Source: Bordetella genomosp. 2 (GTDB taxonomy: Bacteria > Pseudomonadota > Gammaproteobacteria > Burkholderiales > Burkholderiaceae_B). Taken from it: a stretch of DNA of 64,000 bases. Where the stretch lies: NCBI RefSeq assembly GCF_002261345.1, contig NZ_NEVT01000003.1, positions 620,001-684,000 of the forward strand. Reading direction: 5' to 3'. Every line of letters starts with the position of its first letter. The first letter of the stretch is position 1. The notes under the pieces are model-generated. The model made no database searches and was not told the origin of the DNA. It worked only from the letters and a program-made list of their open reading frames with translations. Positions 46,372 through 55,377 of this stretch are shown piece after piece. A program made the position numbers and the translations under genes.

Positions 46372-48255
46372 GTGGATATTCCAAGCTTCATTCAGTCTCG
46401 TCCCATCATTGCGCATACTCCCCTGGGAAACAGCCTGACGTTCAAGCAGATGACCGGCCACGAAGGCTTGTCGCAACTGTTTGAATTCGAAGTCGAATTG
46501 CTGGCGGACAACTTCAACCTCGACTTGAAGCAACTGCTGGGCAAGCCGCTCACGCTGGAAATCGCCACCACCTCCGCCACGCGCTATCTCAGCGGGCTGA
46601 TCGTGCGCTGCGTCATGGTAGGCCGCGAAAGCGGCACGTCGCGCAACTATGTCTACAAGGCCACGGTAAAACCCTGGCTGTGGTACCTGACCCAGACCTC
46701 CGACAACAAGATCTTCCAGCAGAAGACCATCCCGGACATCATCAAAGAAGTGCTGGGCGAATATGGCTACCCCTTCGAGACGAAGCTCACCGGCAGCTAC
46801 CGCTCGTGGGAATACTGCGTCCAGTACCAGGAAACCGACTTCGCCTTCGTCAGCCGCCTGATGGAGCACGAGGGCATCTATTATTACTTCAAGCACGACA
46901 AGGGCCAGCACACGCTGGTCATGACCGACGACATCGCCTTGCATTCGCCGGTGCCGGGGTATGAATCCATTCCCTATTACGGGCCCGACCGCGTTTCCAC
47001 TCCGCAAGAAGAATACGTGTCGATGTGGGAGATCTCGGCGCAGATCACGCCCGACGGCTATGCCACGGTCGACTACGATTTCACCAAGCCGGGCGCCAGC
47101 CTGGATGCGGTTTCCAAGCGGCCCGGCGGATCCGAGCCGGGCAACCTGGAAATGTTCGAATGGCAGGGCGGCTTCCAGGAAGCCCAGCACGGCGAACACT
47201 ACGCGCGGGTGCGGCTGGAAGAGCTGCAGAGCATCCAGGAACAGGACCTGGGGCTGAGCAACGCCCGCGGCCTGGCGCCTGGCCACCTGTTCACGCTGCG
47301 CAACCATCCGCGCAAGGCCGAGAACCGCGAATACCTGGTCGTGTCGGTGAACTACCGCATGAGCGTGGGCGGCTATTCCACTGGCAGCGGCTCGGAGGAA
47401 TTCTACGAAGAATCCTTCTCGGCGCTGCCGTCGAGCATCCAGTACCGCGCCCCGCGCGTCACGCCGATTCCCCGCACGCACGGCCCGCAGACGGCCCGCG
47501 TGGTTGGCCCCGCCGGCAAGGAAATCTGGACCGACAAATACGGCCGCATCAAGATCCAGTTCCACTGGGACCGCTACGGCCAGAAGAACGAAAGCAGCTC
47601 ATGCTGGGTGCGCGTATCCAGCCCGTGGGCCGGCGGCGGCTTCGGCGGCCTGCAACTGCCGCGCATCAACGACGAAGTCGTGGTCGACTTCATCGGCGGC
47701 TGCCCGGACCGCCCCGTCGTGCTGGGCCGCGTCTACAACGCCAACAACATGCCGCCGGTGGAGTTGCCCGCCAGCGCCACCCAGAGCGGGTTCCGCAGCC
47801 AGTCGGTGTACGGCGATCCGTCGATGTGCAACAAGATGATCTTCGAGGACGCGCTGGGATGCGAACTGGTGCACATGCGCGCGCAGAAGGATATGTGCGA
47901 TGAAGTGGTGAATGACCACAGCCACTCGGTCGGCTGTAATTATGCCGTCGAAGTCGGCGAGCATTACAGCATCAAGGCGAAGACGCTGGGCGTGGAGATC
48001 GCCGATACGACCAGCATGGTGCTCAATGGCGCTACGACGGTGAACCGCAAATCCTATACCGAAGACACCAAGGGCGTAGTGATCGAAACTACCACCGGGG
48101 ATGTCACCAGGTCGACCACCGGCGTGCTTACCAACGTACAGACTGGTCTGCAGGCGCTGACAGAGGTCGGTGCCGTCGGACATTATCTGTTGGGCGGCTA
48201 CGGTTCCGTGCATGTCGGGAATGTCAAGAAAACCATCTTCGGCAACGTAGGCTGA
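46372..48255 (+). CDS. vgrG: Type VI secretion system tip protein VgrG
   Basis: This 627-residue trimeric spike protein resembles phage gp27 fused to gp5. The gp27-like part spans about residues 10-370 (FKQMTGHEGLSQLFEFEVELL, YRSWEYCVQYQETDFAFVSRLMEHEGIYYYF). The OB/gp5 part spans about 375-470 (GPAGKEIWTDKYGRIKIQFHWDRYG). The beta-helix tail runs to the end. There is no extra effector domain. GTG 46372 follows GGGAGAG. It heads a cargo-like cassette, and no T6SS core gene (tssB, tssC, clpV) is in the window. Confidence 0.95.
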   Translation: MDIPSFIQSRPIIAHTPLGNSLTFKQMTGHEGLSQLFEFEVELLADNFNLDLKQLLGKPLTLEIATTSATRYLSGLIVRCVMVGRESGTSRNYVYKATVKPWLWYLTQTSDNKIFQQKTIPDIIKEVLGEYGYPFETKLTGSYRSWEYCVQYQETDFAFVSRLMEHEGIYYYFKHDKGQHTLVMTDDIALHSPVPGYESIPYYGPDRVSTPQEEYVSMWEISAQITPDGYATVDYDFTKPGASLDAVSKRPGGSEPGNLEMFEWQGGFQEAQHGEHYARVRLEELQSIQEQDLGLSNARGLAPGHLFTLRNHPRKAENREYLVVSVNYRMSVGGYSTGSGSEEFYEESFSALPSSIQYRAPRVTPIPRTHGPQTARVVGPAGKEIWTDKYGRIKIQFHWDRYGQKNESSSCWVRVSSPWAGGGFGGLQLPRINDEVVVDFIGGCPDRPVVLGRVYNANNMPPVELPASATQSGFRSQSVYGDPSMCNKMIFEDALGCELVHMRAQKDMCDEVVNDHSHSVGCNYAVEVGEHYSIKAKTLGVEIADTTSMVLNGATTVNRKSYTEDTKGVVIETTTGDVTRSTTGVLTNVQTGLQALTEVGAVGHYLLGGYGSVHVGNVKKTIFGNVG

Positions 48256-48279
48256 TTTCCCATTTCACGAGAGATCCCG

Positions 48280-49239
48280 ATGGCGACAGGAAACATTCCG
48301 GATATTGACGACGACGTCAAGGCTGCCATCAATCAACTGGGGCAGGATGCCACTCCGCAGCAGATAGCCGACATCGTGGCGGCGCATGCGCGCGACGGCG
48401 TGCCGAACGGCTCCCCCGAACTGCGCCAACTGGCAGCGGAACAGGCCCTTGCTGCCTACCAGGATCAAGGCATGGCGCCTGGAAAGGCCGCGACCCTGGG
48501 CGCCGTCAAGGCTTATGAGGAAGGACAAAAATCCAAGCCCTCGCTGCAGGAGCAGGCCCAGAATTTTCTTGGCAACGGCACCGAAGTCCCCACGGCCGAC
48601 GCTGTCCGCGAGCTGCCTGGCGTATCGATGGGTGACCACGATGAGGCCCTGGACGAGGCCACCGATCGCATGGGCGCGGCGGATATTCCCCCCGGCCTGG
48701 CGGCGCAAGCGCAATTGGCCATTGCCAACGCGGCCAGCGGGGGCACCATGGTGGCATCGGGGTTGGAGATCCATGGCAAGCTGAAGGTCACTGTGCACGA
48801 CTACGTGTCATTGGACTATCAAGATTCCCAGATAAAGGCCACGGTCGGGCCCGTCCAGTACAACCACCACGGCAATGTCACCATTCGCGCCAACGCGGCC
48901 TACCTGACGGCGGACTCTATAGACATCCAGGCGCACGAGAGCGAAACCAATATCGTCCGTGGCGAGAAAATATCCAATGTGAACTCGTTCTCGCTCGGCT
49001 GGGGGCCGTGGTACCAGAGCAATTTCGGGTCCACGACCTCCAAGTTCGCTTTTTCCGTTACCGCGGCAGGGGTGAACATGCATGTCGCGCCAGTGAAGGC
49101 GGGCGTGGCGGTGCGGATGGTCACGCGCTACGCCGGGCGGACCGGAATCAAAGGAATCTCGTTCGACGATACGGAAGACCATGTCAGCAAGGCCAATCTC
49201 GCCTTGATGGGGGTTTCCGTTCTGATGATGTTCATTTGA
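48280..49239 (+). CDS. Unknown VgrG-linked protein, tandem paralogue 1
   Basis: This 319-residue protein is of unrecognised family. The N-terminal 140 residues are Ala/Gln/Glu-rich and helical. Then comes ASGLEIHGKLKVTVHDYVSLDY, and a beta-rich stretch follows (VTIRANAAYLTADSIDIQAHESETNIVRG) in the style of a VgrG beta-helix tail. It ends with a hydrophobic helix (KANLALMGVSVLMMFI). The next two genes share this layout. It lies 24 bases after vgrG, suggesting a cargo, chaperone or extra spike part. Confidence 0.8.
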   Translation: MATGNIPDIDDDVKAAINQLGQDATPQQIADIVAAHARDGVPNGSPELRQLAAEQALAAYQDQGMAPGKAATLGAVKAYEEGQKSKPSLQEQAQNFLGNGTEVPTADAVRELPGVSMGDHDEALDEATDRMGAADIPPGLAAQAQLAIANAASGGTMVASGLEIHGKLKVTVHDYVSLDYQDSQIKATVGPVQYNHHGNVTIRANAAYLTADSIDIQAHESETNIVRGEKISNVNSFSLGWGPWYQSNFGSTTSKFAFSVTAAGVNMHVAPVKAGVAVRMVTRYAGRTGIKGISFDDTEDHVSKANLALMGVSVLMMFI

Positions 49240-49275
49240 ACTCTTGTTCCAACTGAATTCGACTCAAGGTGTTCA

Positions 49276-50304
49276 ATGACGGATCCGTACAAGAACATTC
49301 CTTACGTGGCTCCCGGCTCCCCTGCAGCCGGCGCGGTAGACGAGGTGAGTGCTTTCTGGGCCGAGAACGGTGGCAATGTCAGCCCCGCGCAAGTCGAGCA
49401 GTTCGTCAAGCACACGCTTGAGAGCCACGGGACCGATCCCGTTACCGCGGCCGCATCGGCTCGCACGGCTAGCCTGCTGGCCGAGCAGAATCCTGGCGGT
49501 GCCCAGGCCGCGGCCGAAAATGTCGTGGGAGTGACGCTGGCTGATCCCGCGAGAGCGGCAGATAGCGCCCGGGACCAGGTCAATGCCGAATTGGCGCGGA
49601 CGGGGAAAACAGCCGACCAGCTCAGCCGAGAAGAAAAAATCGCATTGGCCGAAGGGCAGGCCAAGCAATCCCTGGCCACGGCAGGTATTCCGGAAAGCGA
49701 ATCGTCGGGGCCCGTGAGCGAGGCCGTATCCCGGTTGGTCGACCAGGGCGTGGCGCCCGATCTTGCTGCGGCAGCCGCCGTTTCAATCGTGCTCGGCCAG
49801 ATGATGCCGAGCGCCGATTCGTTTTCCATCTTCGGTTACCTGACCATGCTGGTGCACGGAGATGCCGAATACAACTTCCTGAATACCGAGTCGCTGAAAA
49901 TTGCCAATAGTGCCATTCACACCAATATGACTGGCACCACCTACGACATGAGCGGCCACGATATCAGCCTTTATACCCACACTATAAAAACCAAGGCTTC
50001 CAAGGAAGAGATGCGCTCTCGAAACTCGCTCGCCCGCGGCGAGTACCACGGTACCTATGAATCCTTCTCTCCCATTTCAATCTCGTTCTATTGGCTGAAC
50101 ATGGCCCGGCGCGGATGGCAGACTCGCGACCTGGGCCTCGCCTCGATGGGCATCTCGGGGTTGCGGGTCTATTTTGCGGGCTACGATTCCGACGTAGTGC
50201 TTTCAGCGAAAGCCGATAGCGAGCGGGACTACCGCGCTTCGCTGCTGGACCTGTACATGCTGGGACGCGACAAACGCAAGGCTCGCAAGACCCACATTAA
50301 GTAA
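49276..50304 (+). CDS. Unknown VgrG-linked protein, tandem paralogue 2
   Basis: This 342-residue protein is related to its two neighbours. The helical N half has DPVTAAASARTA, a VADPAR-like segment ADPARAADSARDQVNAEL, and QGVAPDLAAAAAVS. The joint reads SFSIFGYLTMLVHGDAEYNFLNTESLKIANS. The beta part includes HTNMTGTTYDMSGHDISLYTHTIKTKA. It ends in a strongly basic tail (GRDKRKARKTHIK), unlike paralogue 1, so the C-termini differ. It has no signal peptide. Confidence 0.8.
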   Translation: MTDPYKNIPYVAPGSPAAGAVDEVSAFWAENGGNVSPAQVEQFVKHTLESHGTDPVTAAASARTASLLAEQNPGGAQAAAENVVGVTLADPARAADSARDQVNAELARTGKTADQLSREEKIALAEGQAKQSLATAGIPESESSGPVSEAVSRLVDQGVAPDLAAAAAVSIVLGQMMPSADSFSIFGYLTMLVHGDAEYNFLNTESLKIANSAIHTNMTGTTYDMSGHDISLYTHTIKTKASKEEMRSRNSLARGEYHGTYESFSPISISFYWLNMARRGWQTRDLGLASMGISGLRVYFAGYDSDVVLSAKADSERDYRASLLDLYMLGRDKRKARKTHIK

Positions 50305-50313
50305 GGAGTTGTC

Positions 50314-51309
50314 GTGCCGCCATTTGATGTGCTTCCAGGCTCAAGCGCCGCCGCAGCGGCGGCGGAAGCGGGACGAAAAACCTATGAGCTCACCGGGTTC
50401 GGCTCCAGTCTGACGCCAATACTGGAGAAATACGGAGTCGACCCGGTGACTGCCGCGGCGGTCAGCGCCGCTGGCGACCAGTTGGCAATGCGCCAGGACC
50501 CCGCCCAATGCCGGATTCCGATGTCGTCCGAGGAAATGTCCGGGCTGGCGGAAAGCCTGGTAGGCTCCGCTGTGGCCGACCCGCGCGTTGCGGGAAACCA
50601 GGCTCGTAATGCCGTCCAGAATGCCGATCCGGGCCTGAGCAAGAGCGAACTCGAGGCCCTGGCTGCTACTGAGGCGGGCGATGCGGCCGAGGCTGCGGGG
50701 GGCGACCGCGCGTTGGCAGAGGCAAAGGCGCGCGACGCCATGGCTCAGGGCGTGGCGCCGGCCATGGCTGCTTATGCCGCCGCCGCATCCGCCGCGGCTA
50801 CCGCCGTGTCCGGCAACCCCGACAGTAGCCCGGGGATTGAAATATTCGGTTATCTGAAGGCCCTCGTCCAGGGGTTGGTCACCGAGACTTATTTGGCGAA
50901 AGAGACCAAGACCGTACAGAACGCCACCAACTGGACGATAGGCGCCACTTTCGTCCAGACCACCACCGGAACGCTGCGGATCAATTGCAATAAGTACCTG
51001 GCCGACGCCGAAACCGACCATGTCGACATCGATCACACCATGTCGCACTACAAGGCTGGCTATGAGGTGGAGGCCCCTAGCCCGGTCTTTCGCACCTCGA
51101 CGAGCGTCACCGCGGCGACGCAACTGAATGCGGTGTATTGGGCCAGGACGACTTCCGCCGCAGCCTACAAGCGCGTGATGTTCATCCTGGACATTTACGC
51201 GGCGGCCCTTGGCACGCAGAACAACTTCTTGCAGAAGAACGTGACGGACAAACTGGTTGCACGTTGTTTGCTGATGCTGATCCAGAAGAATATTACGTTT
51301 TTCCACTGA
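50314..51309 (+). CDS. Unknown VgrG-linked protein, tandem paralogue 3
   Basis: This 331-residue protein is of the same set. It has YGVDPVTAAAVSAAGDQ, VADPRVAGNQARNAVQNADPG, QGVAPAMAAYAAA and the joint GIEIFGYLKALVQGLVTETYLAKETKTVQNA. The region after the joint is beta-rich (TTTGTLRINCNKYLADAETDHVDIDH). The C-terminus is hydrophobic and helical (LVARCLLMLIQKNITFFH). GTG 50314 follows AAGGAG. It ends eight bases before the DUF2169 gene. Confidence 0.8.
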   Translation: MPPFDVLPGSSAAAAAAEAGRKTYELTGFGSSLTPILEKYGVDPVTAAAVSAAGDQLAMRQDPAQCRIPMSSEEMSGLAESLVGSAVADPRVAGNQARNAVQNADPGLSKSELEALAATEAGDAAEAAGGDRALAEAKARDAMAQGVAPAMAAYAAAASAAATAVSGNPDSSPGIEIFGYLKALVQGLVTETYLAKETKTVQNATNWTIGATFVQTTTGTLRINCNKYLADAETDHVDIDHTMSHYKAGYEVEAPSPVFRTSTSVTAATQLNAVYWARTTSAAAYKRVMFILDIYAAALGTQNNFLQKNVTDKLVARCLLMLIQKNITFFH

Positions 51310-51317
51310 GCTGACCC

Positions 51318-53942
51318 GTGAAAATCATCAAGCCGTTGAGGCTGCTCGTCATGCCGAGGCCATATCGTTGGCGTGGAGGAATCCATCTCGCCGTTACCAT
51401 CGGTGCCCTGTGCGAGCATCGTGAAAGCGGGCCGTTGCTCTTGCCGGAGCATGCGCTGATGAATGAAGCGCTGCCGGAGCTCGATGCCGATGAAATGCTT
51501 GACTTCGTAATGCCCAAACCTCATCCCGAGTTCCTGGTCAGCGGGCACGCCTGTACAGCCCACCAACGGGATAAAACGAGTTGCATGGTCAGCGTGCGGG
51601 TGGCGGACAAGTGCAAAGATGTCCTGGTGCTAGGCGATCGCTATTGGCTGGACAATCGGATTTCCGATCCCCAGCCGTTCGAGTCCATGCCCTTGACATG
51701 GAACCGCTCATTTGGCGGTAGCGGCGTGCCGGAAAATCCCCTCGGCGTAGGCCTGGAGGAGGTTGAAGTCAATGGCGTACGCGTGGTGCCGCTGCCCAAC
51801 CTCGAATCGCCTACCGAGCGTATTCATGCCAAGGGCCAGCGCGTACGCCCCTGCAATATGGGCATGATCAGGGTGGATTGGCCGGAGAGGCTGAAGCAGT
51901 TCGGGTCGTGGGATCAGCAATGGCTGGAAGAGGTGGGTACGGGATTTTTCGACGACATGCAGCCGTCGGTTTTCAACGCGGCGGCCGATGATCAGATCTG
52001 GCGCGATCGCGATGAGCTGCCGCTGGGCGAGCCGTTCGAGATCTGGAACATGCAGCAAGAGCAGCAATGCTGGTCCGGCGCGCTTCCGCAGCTGCGCGCA
52101 CGCTGTTTCGTGAGCCGCCGCTATGAGGGCGGACGTCTCGATGAGATGGCGATGCGTTGCACGACGGTCTGGTTCGTGCCGCACCAGAAGCGCTACATAT
52201 TGCTGTTTCACGGCTCGCTGCCGATACATGAGGACGACGGACATGATGTGCTGGCGATCATGGCTGCCATAGAGCAGGCCGGACAGCCAAGGACACGCGA
52301 GCACTACGAGCAGATTTACGCGTTGCGCAACGATCGTCAACAAGCAGTGCTGCACGCATTCAAGGATGATGAGCTCATGCCAGGCGATATGCTGGCGCCG
52401 TGGCTCGAACAAACCGACCTGGGCAGCAACGCCATCGTCTCGAAACTGGGGCGCCTGCTTGGCGAAAGCGGGTTTCCTGCCGGAACATTTGTGGGGCCAG
52501 TCAAGCCGCTTACTTTGGGCGACCTGCCCGAACTCATCGAGGCTGGCAATAAGCTGCGGGAGGATACGCTCGCCGAACACCAGGCGGCCAGAGCGGCTGC
52601 CCTCGATCCGGCATGGGACGATGTAAAAGACGAAAGGCAGGCGGCGTGGCGCAAGCTTGACCAGGATATCTATCGCAATCTCGATTTTTCGCCCGATAGA
52701 AAGGAGGATTTCGTGCTGCCGGTAAGCGGCCCTCCCGAACTCGGCGACATGCACGGGCCGCCCAAGTCGCTGGAGCGGCGTCGGGAATATCGCCAGGCGG
52801 CGAGGGAAATAGGCAAAACGCCCAATGAGATGGCGGATTTTGTTCGCTCGTCCATGAACAAGCTGTACCTGTACTCCGTCCATTACCAGAATGGCGTGCC
52901 ACGGGTCGGGGCGCATCGGGCCGTTGCGCTGCGTGAGAGGGTAATGAAAAGGTACCGCCTCGGCCGCGATCTCTCGCGCATGGACCTTACCGGAGCGGAT
53001 CTGTCCGGCATGGACCTGTCTGGCGCGGATTTCACGGAAACCTGGCTGGAGAATGCGGACTTCAGCGGCAGCAATCTGTCGGGGGCGATGTTCAAGAAGA
53101 CGGTGCTGGCTCGCGCCACGCTGCGCAATGCCAAGCTGGACGGGGCGACCTTGTCCGGCTGCAATATCAGCGAAGCGATATTCAGCGGCTGCGCGCTGCA
53201 TGGTGCGCTGTGGAAGAAAGTCATATCCGAAAAAGGCACGCATATCGAAGATTGCACTTTCGAGGACGCACGCCTGGAAAATTTCGACTTCGAACGGGCC
53301 TGGTTCACGCGCGTGGAGTTTGCGTCCAGCAAACTGGATTCAGTCGATTTCCGCGAGTGCCAATTTAACGAGTGCGCCATCACCGCTTCAATCCTGGACA
53401 AGACTGATTTCGACAAGTGCAAGATTGCGGGCATGAGAGTGCGTTCCTGCGCGTGGACGGGCGCTATGCTCGACGAAACACTGATCGGCAATCTGGATAT
53501 GGAGGGCTGCCAAGTGCAGAAAACGACCTTCACGTCCTCGGTAACGTTGCACCAGAGCCGCATGGTGGACTGCATGTTCCAGCAAACTATGTTCCGGAGC
53601 GTGTGCTTTTCGGACGCGGACCTGTCTCGCTGCGTGTTCGAGCGCTGCGATCTGTCGGAAGCGAATTTCCACGGCTGCACGTTGCGGCAGATTCGTACGC
53701 CGCAGGCCATGTTCGTAAGAGCGAATTTCGATCTGGCGGACCTGTCTGGCGGAAACTTCATGTATGGCGTATTTCAGAAGGCCAGCTTTATCGGCGCGAA
53801 GCTGGCCGGCTGCAATTTCTTTCGAGCCGATATGAGCGAGACCCTGCTGGATGCGTCGACCGATGTCGCTGGAGCATACGTCCATCGCACGCGGCTGGTT
53901 CCCCGGCGTTCACCCGCCCGGTTGGTGGATGGTTCACTATGA
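51318..53942 (+). CDS. DUF2169 domain fused to pentapeptide repeats
   Basis: This is an 874-residue protein. The N-terminal DUF2169 domain (about 1-330) opens MKIIKPLRLLVMPRPYRWRGGIHLAVTIG and has PLTWNRSFGGSGVPENPLGVG. DUF2169 proteins are recurrent accessory factors next to vgrG and PAAR genes and are thought to load cargo. A linker of about 200 residues follows. Then come about 300 residues of pentapeptide repeats, A(D/N)LxG-like, starting DLTGADLSGMDLSGADF. This would form a right-handed quadrilateral helix. The stop overlaps the next start. Confidence 0.88.
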   Translation: MKIIKPLRLLVMPRPYRWRGGIHLAVTIGALCEHRESGPLLLPEHALMNEALPELDADEMLDFVMPKPHPEFLVSGHACTAHQRDKTSCMVSVRVADKCKDVLVLGDRYWLDNRISDPQPFESMPLTWNRSFGGSGVPENPLGVGLEEVEVNGVRVVPLPNLESPTERIHAKGQRVRPCNMGMIRVDWPERLKQFGSWDQQWLEEVGTGFFDDMQPSVFNAAADDQIWRDRDELPLGEPFEIWNMQQEQQCWSGALPQLRARCFVSRRYEGGRLDEMAMRCTTVWFVPHQKRYILLFHGSLPIHEDDGHDVLAIMAAIEQAGQPRTREHYEQIYALRNDRQQAVLHAFKDDELMPGDMLAPWLEQTDLGSNAIVSKLGRLLGESGFPAGTFVGPVKPLTLGDLPELIEAGNKLREDTLAEHQAARAAALDPAWDDVKDERQAAWRKLDQDIYRNLDFSPDRKEDFVLPVSGPPELGDMHGPPKSLERRREYRQAAREIGKTPNEMADFVRSSMNKLYLYSVHYQNGVPRVGAHRAVALRERVMKRYRLGRDLSRMDLTGADLSGMDLSGADFTETWLENADFSGSNLSGAMFKKTVLARATLRNAKLDGATLSGCNISEAIFSGCALHGALWKKVISEKGTHIEDCTFEDARLENFDFERAWFTRVEFASSKLDSVDFRECQFNECAITASILDKTDFDKCKIAGMRVRSCAWTGAMLDETLIGNLDMEGCQVQKTTFTSSVTLHQSRMVDCMFQQTMFRSVCFSDADLSRCVFERCDLSEANFHGCTLRQIRTPQAMFVRANFDLADLSGGNFMYGVFQKASFIGAKLAGCNFFRADMSETLLDASTDVAGAYVHRTRLVPRRSPARLVDGSL

Positions 53943-54982
53943 GCAAGCAGGCAATACTGGAGAAAGCCCATACGCTGGAGCTCATCCAGGATATGAGTGT
54001 GGCGGGCGATGTTTTCGACGAAGATATGTTGGAGGGAATGACATTCCAGAATGTCGACTTTTCGCGAGCGCTCCTGAAGCAGGCCTCTTTCAAGGACTGC
54101 ATTTTTTCCAAATGCCGGTTTGTCGGCCTGGTGGCTGAAGGTGCAAACTTCTCGGGTACGCGATTCATCGATTGTGATCTTGCCGACGCATCATTCGACA
54201 GATGCAATTTCCATCAGGCGGGTATTCTCACGACCGATTTGTCCCGGGTAGTATTCCGGGACTGCGAATGCGAAAAGCTGGATATTACGGACAGCAAGGC
54301 GGTGCAAGCTTGCTTCCGCGGACAGCGGTTGTACGATGTCAATTTCCTGGACGTTGTGCTGGACGGGGCGGATTTCAGCGGCGCGGACTTATCCAAGGCG
54401 CTGCTTTATGAACTCGACCTGCGCACAGTAGTATTGCAGGACGCCGTGCTGCAGGATGTGGCGTTTTCGGGATGCGATGTCTCCGGCCAGGATTTTGCCG
54501 GCCAGAATCTCGCGGGCGCCCAGTTCAATGAGGCTCGGCTTCATGAGGTGAACTTCTCGCGTTGCGCCCTGGCAATGAGCAATTTCAGCGACAGCAAAGT
54601 CGAGCGCAGCGCGTTCCTGGAAGCGGATGTGCGGGAGTCGTTGTTTGTCAATGCCGATATCCAGCAATCCAGTTTCGCTGGTGCCTGCCTCGACAGGACT
54701 CTATGGAATGGCGCGGTGGTGGTGGGCAGCGATTTTGGTTCCGCCAGCATGAACATGGCGGGGTTCCAGCAGGCCAATGTGGAAGGCTCCCGCTTCGTGG
54801 GCGCCGATTTGCAGTATGCAGATTTTTCTTATGCGCGGCTGGAGCACTGCTCTTTTGCAGACGCGTCCATGAACGAGACCAAATTTCACCGGGCCTTGTG
54901 CGACGCTGATTTGAAGCGCCGGGCCGGCGCAGTGGAGCGGGATGCCGAGTTGTTCGAGGCAGAGTTGTGGAGCGCGCGTTGA
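53939..54982 (+). CDS. Pentapeptide-repeat protein
   Basis: This 347-residue protein is made almost wholly of pentapeptide-like repeats from about residue 30 to 325 (NVDFSRALLKQASFKDCIFSKCRF, VLDGADFSGADLSKALL). An acidic C-terminus follows. The start overlaps the preceding stop (ATGA), so the pair is co-translated. The N-terminal helix (AILEKAHTLELIQDM) may cap the repeat helix. It may be a partner or immunity-like part for the fusion protein, which is inference. No signal peptide is present. Confidence 0.88.
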   Translation: MSKQAILEKAHTLELIQDMSVAGDVFDEDMLEGMTFQNVDFSRALLKQASFKDCIFSKCRFVGLVAEGANFSGTRFIDCDLADASFDRCNFHQAGILTTDLSRVVFRDCECEKLDITDSKAVQACFRGQRLYDVNFLDVVLDGADFSGADLSKALLYELDLRTVVLQDAVLQDVAFSGCDVSGQDFAGQNLAGAQFNEARLHEVNFSRCALAMSNFSDSKVERSAFLEADVRESLFVNADIQQSSFAGACLDRTLWNGAVVVGSDFGSASMNMAGFQQANVEGSRFVGADLQYADFSYARLEHCSFADASMNETKFHRALCDADLKRRAGAVERDAELFEAELWSAR

Positions 54983-55004
54983 GCGCTGACTATAGGAGCT
55001 AGAT

Positions 55005-55373
55005 ATGCCATTCTGGGGATGCATGGGGACCGGTAAAAGCACCGGTATCGGCCCGTACATGACTGGAGTCTCGAAAAACGAGATGCTCAGTTGCATGAAG
55101 TTGCCGACCACCAATGTCTTTATCAAGAACAAGCCGGCGCACAATCTCTATTCGGTGGCGCCGCTTACGATCGACATGCCGTCATCCATATTGGGCGCGG
55201 CCAGCGGTACTCTGTTCATGCTTGGCATGACGATCGCGCTGTTTGCCACCACGGTCATCGCGTCGGGCGGGCCGATCATACGCTGGCTCTGCCTGGCCAT
55301 CCAGAACCTCTGGAACACCATCGCCGCTTATCTGAAGCGCGACCAAGGTCTGGTTCTGGTCTTGAGCGCCTGA
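55005..55373 (+). CDS. Small membrane protein with PAAR-like N-terminus
   Basis: This 122-residue protein starts at an ATG with AGGAG upstream. Residues 1-55 contain LPTTNVFIKNKPAHNLYSVAPL, which resembles the T-x-NVFI-N-x-KPA strand of PAAR/DUF4150-type spike tips. Two hydrophobic segments follow (about 63-85 and 90-108). A PAAR tip next to vgrG and DUF2169 would be expected, but the motif is short. It could also be a plain membrane protein. Confidence 0.65.
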   Translation: MPFWGCMGTGKSTGIGPYMTGVSKNEMLSCMKLPTTNVFIKNKPAHNLYSVAPLTIDMPSSILGAASGTLFMLGMTIALFATTVIASGGPIIRWLCLAIQNLWNTIAAYLKRDQGLVLVLSA

Positions 55374-55377
55374 TTCG

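Noticed and set aside
48280-51309. Possible CRISPR or other direct-repeat array
   Set aside because: The repetition is at protein level between genes. There are no regular short DNA repeats with spacers here or elsewhere in the window.
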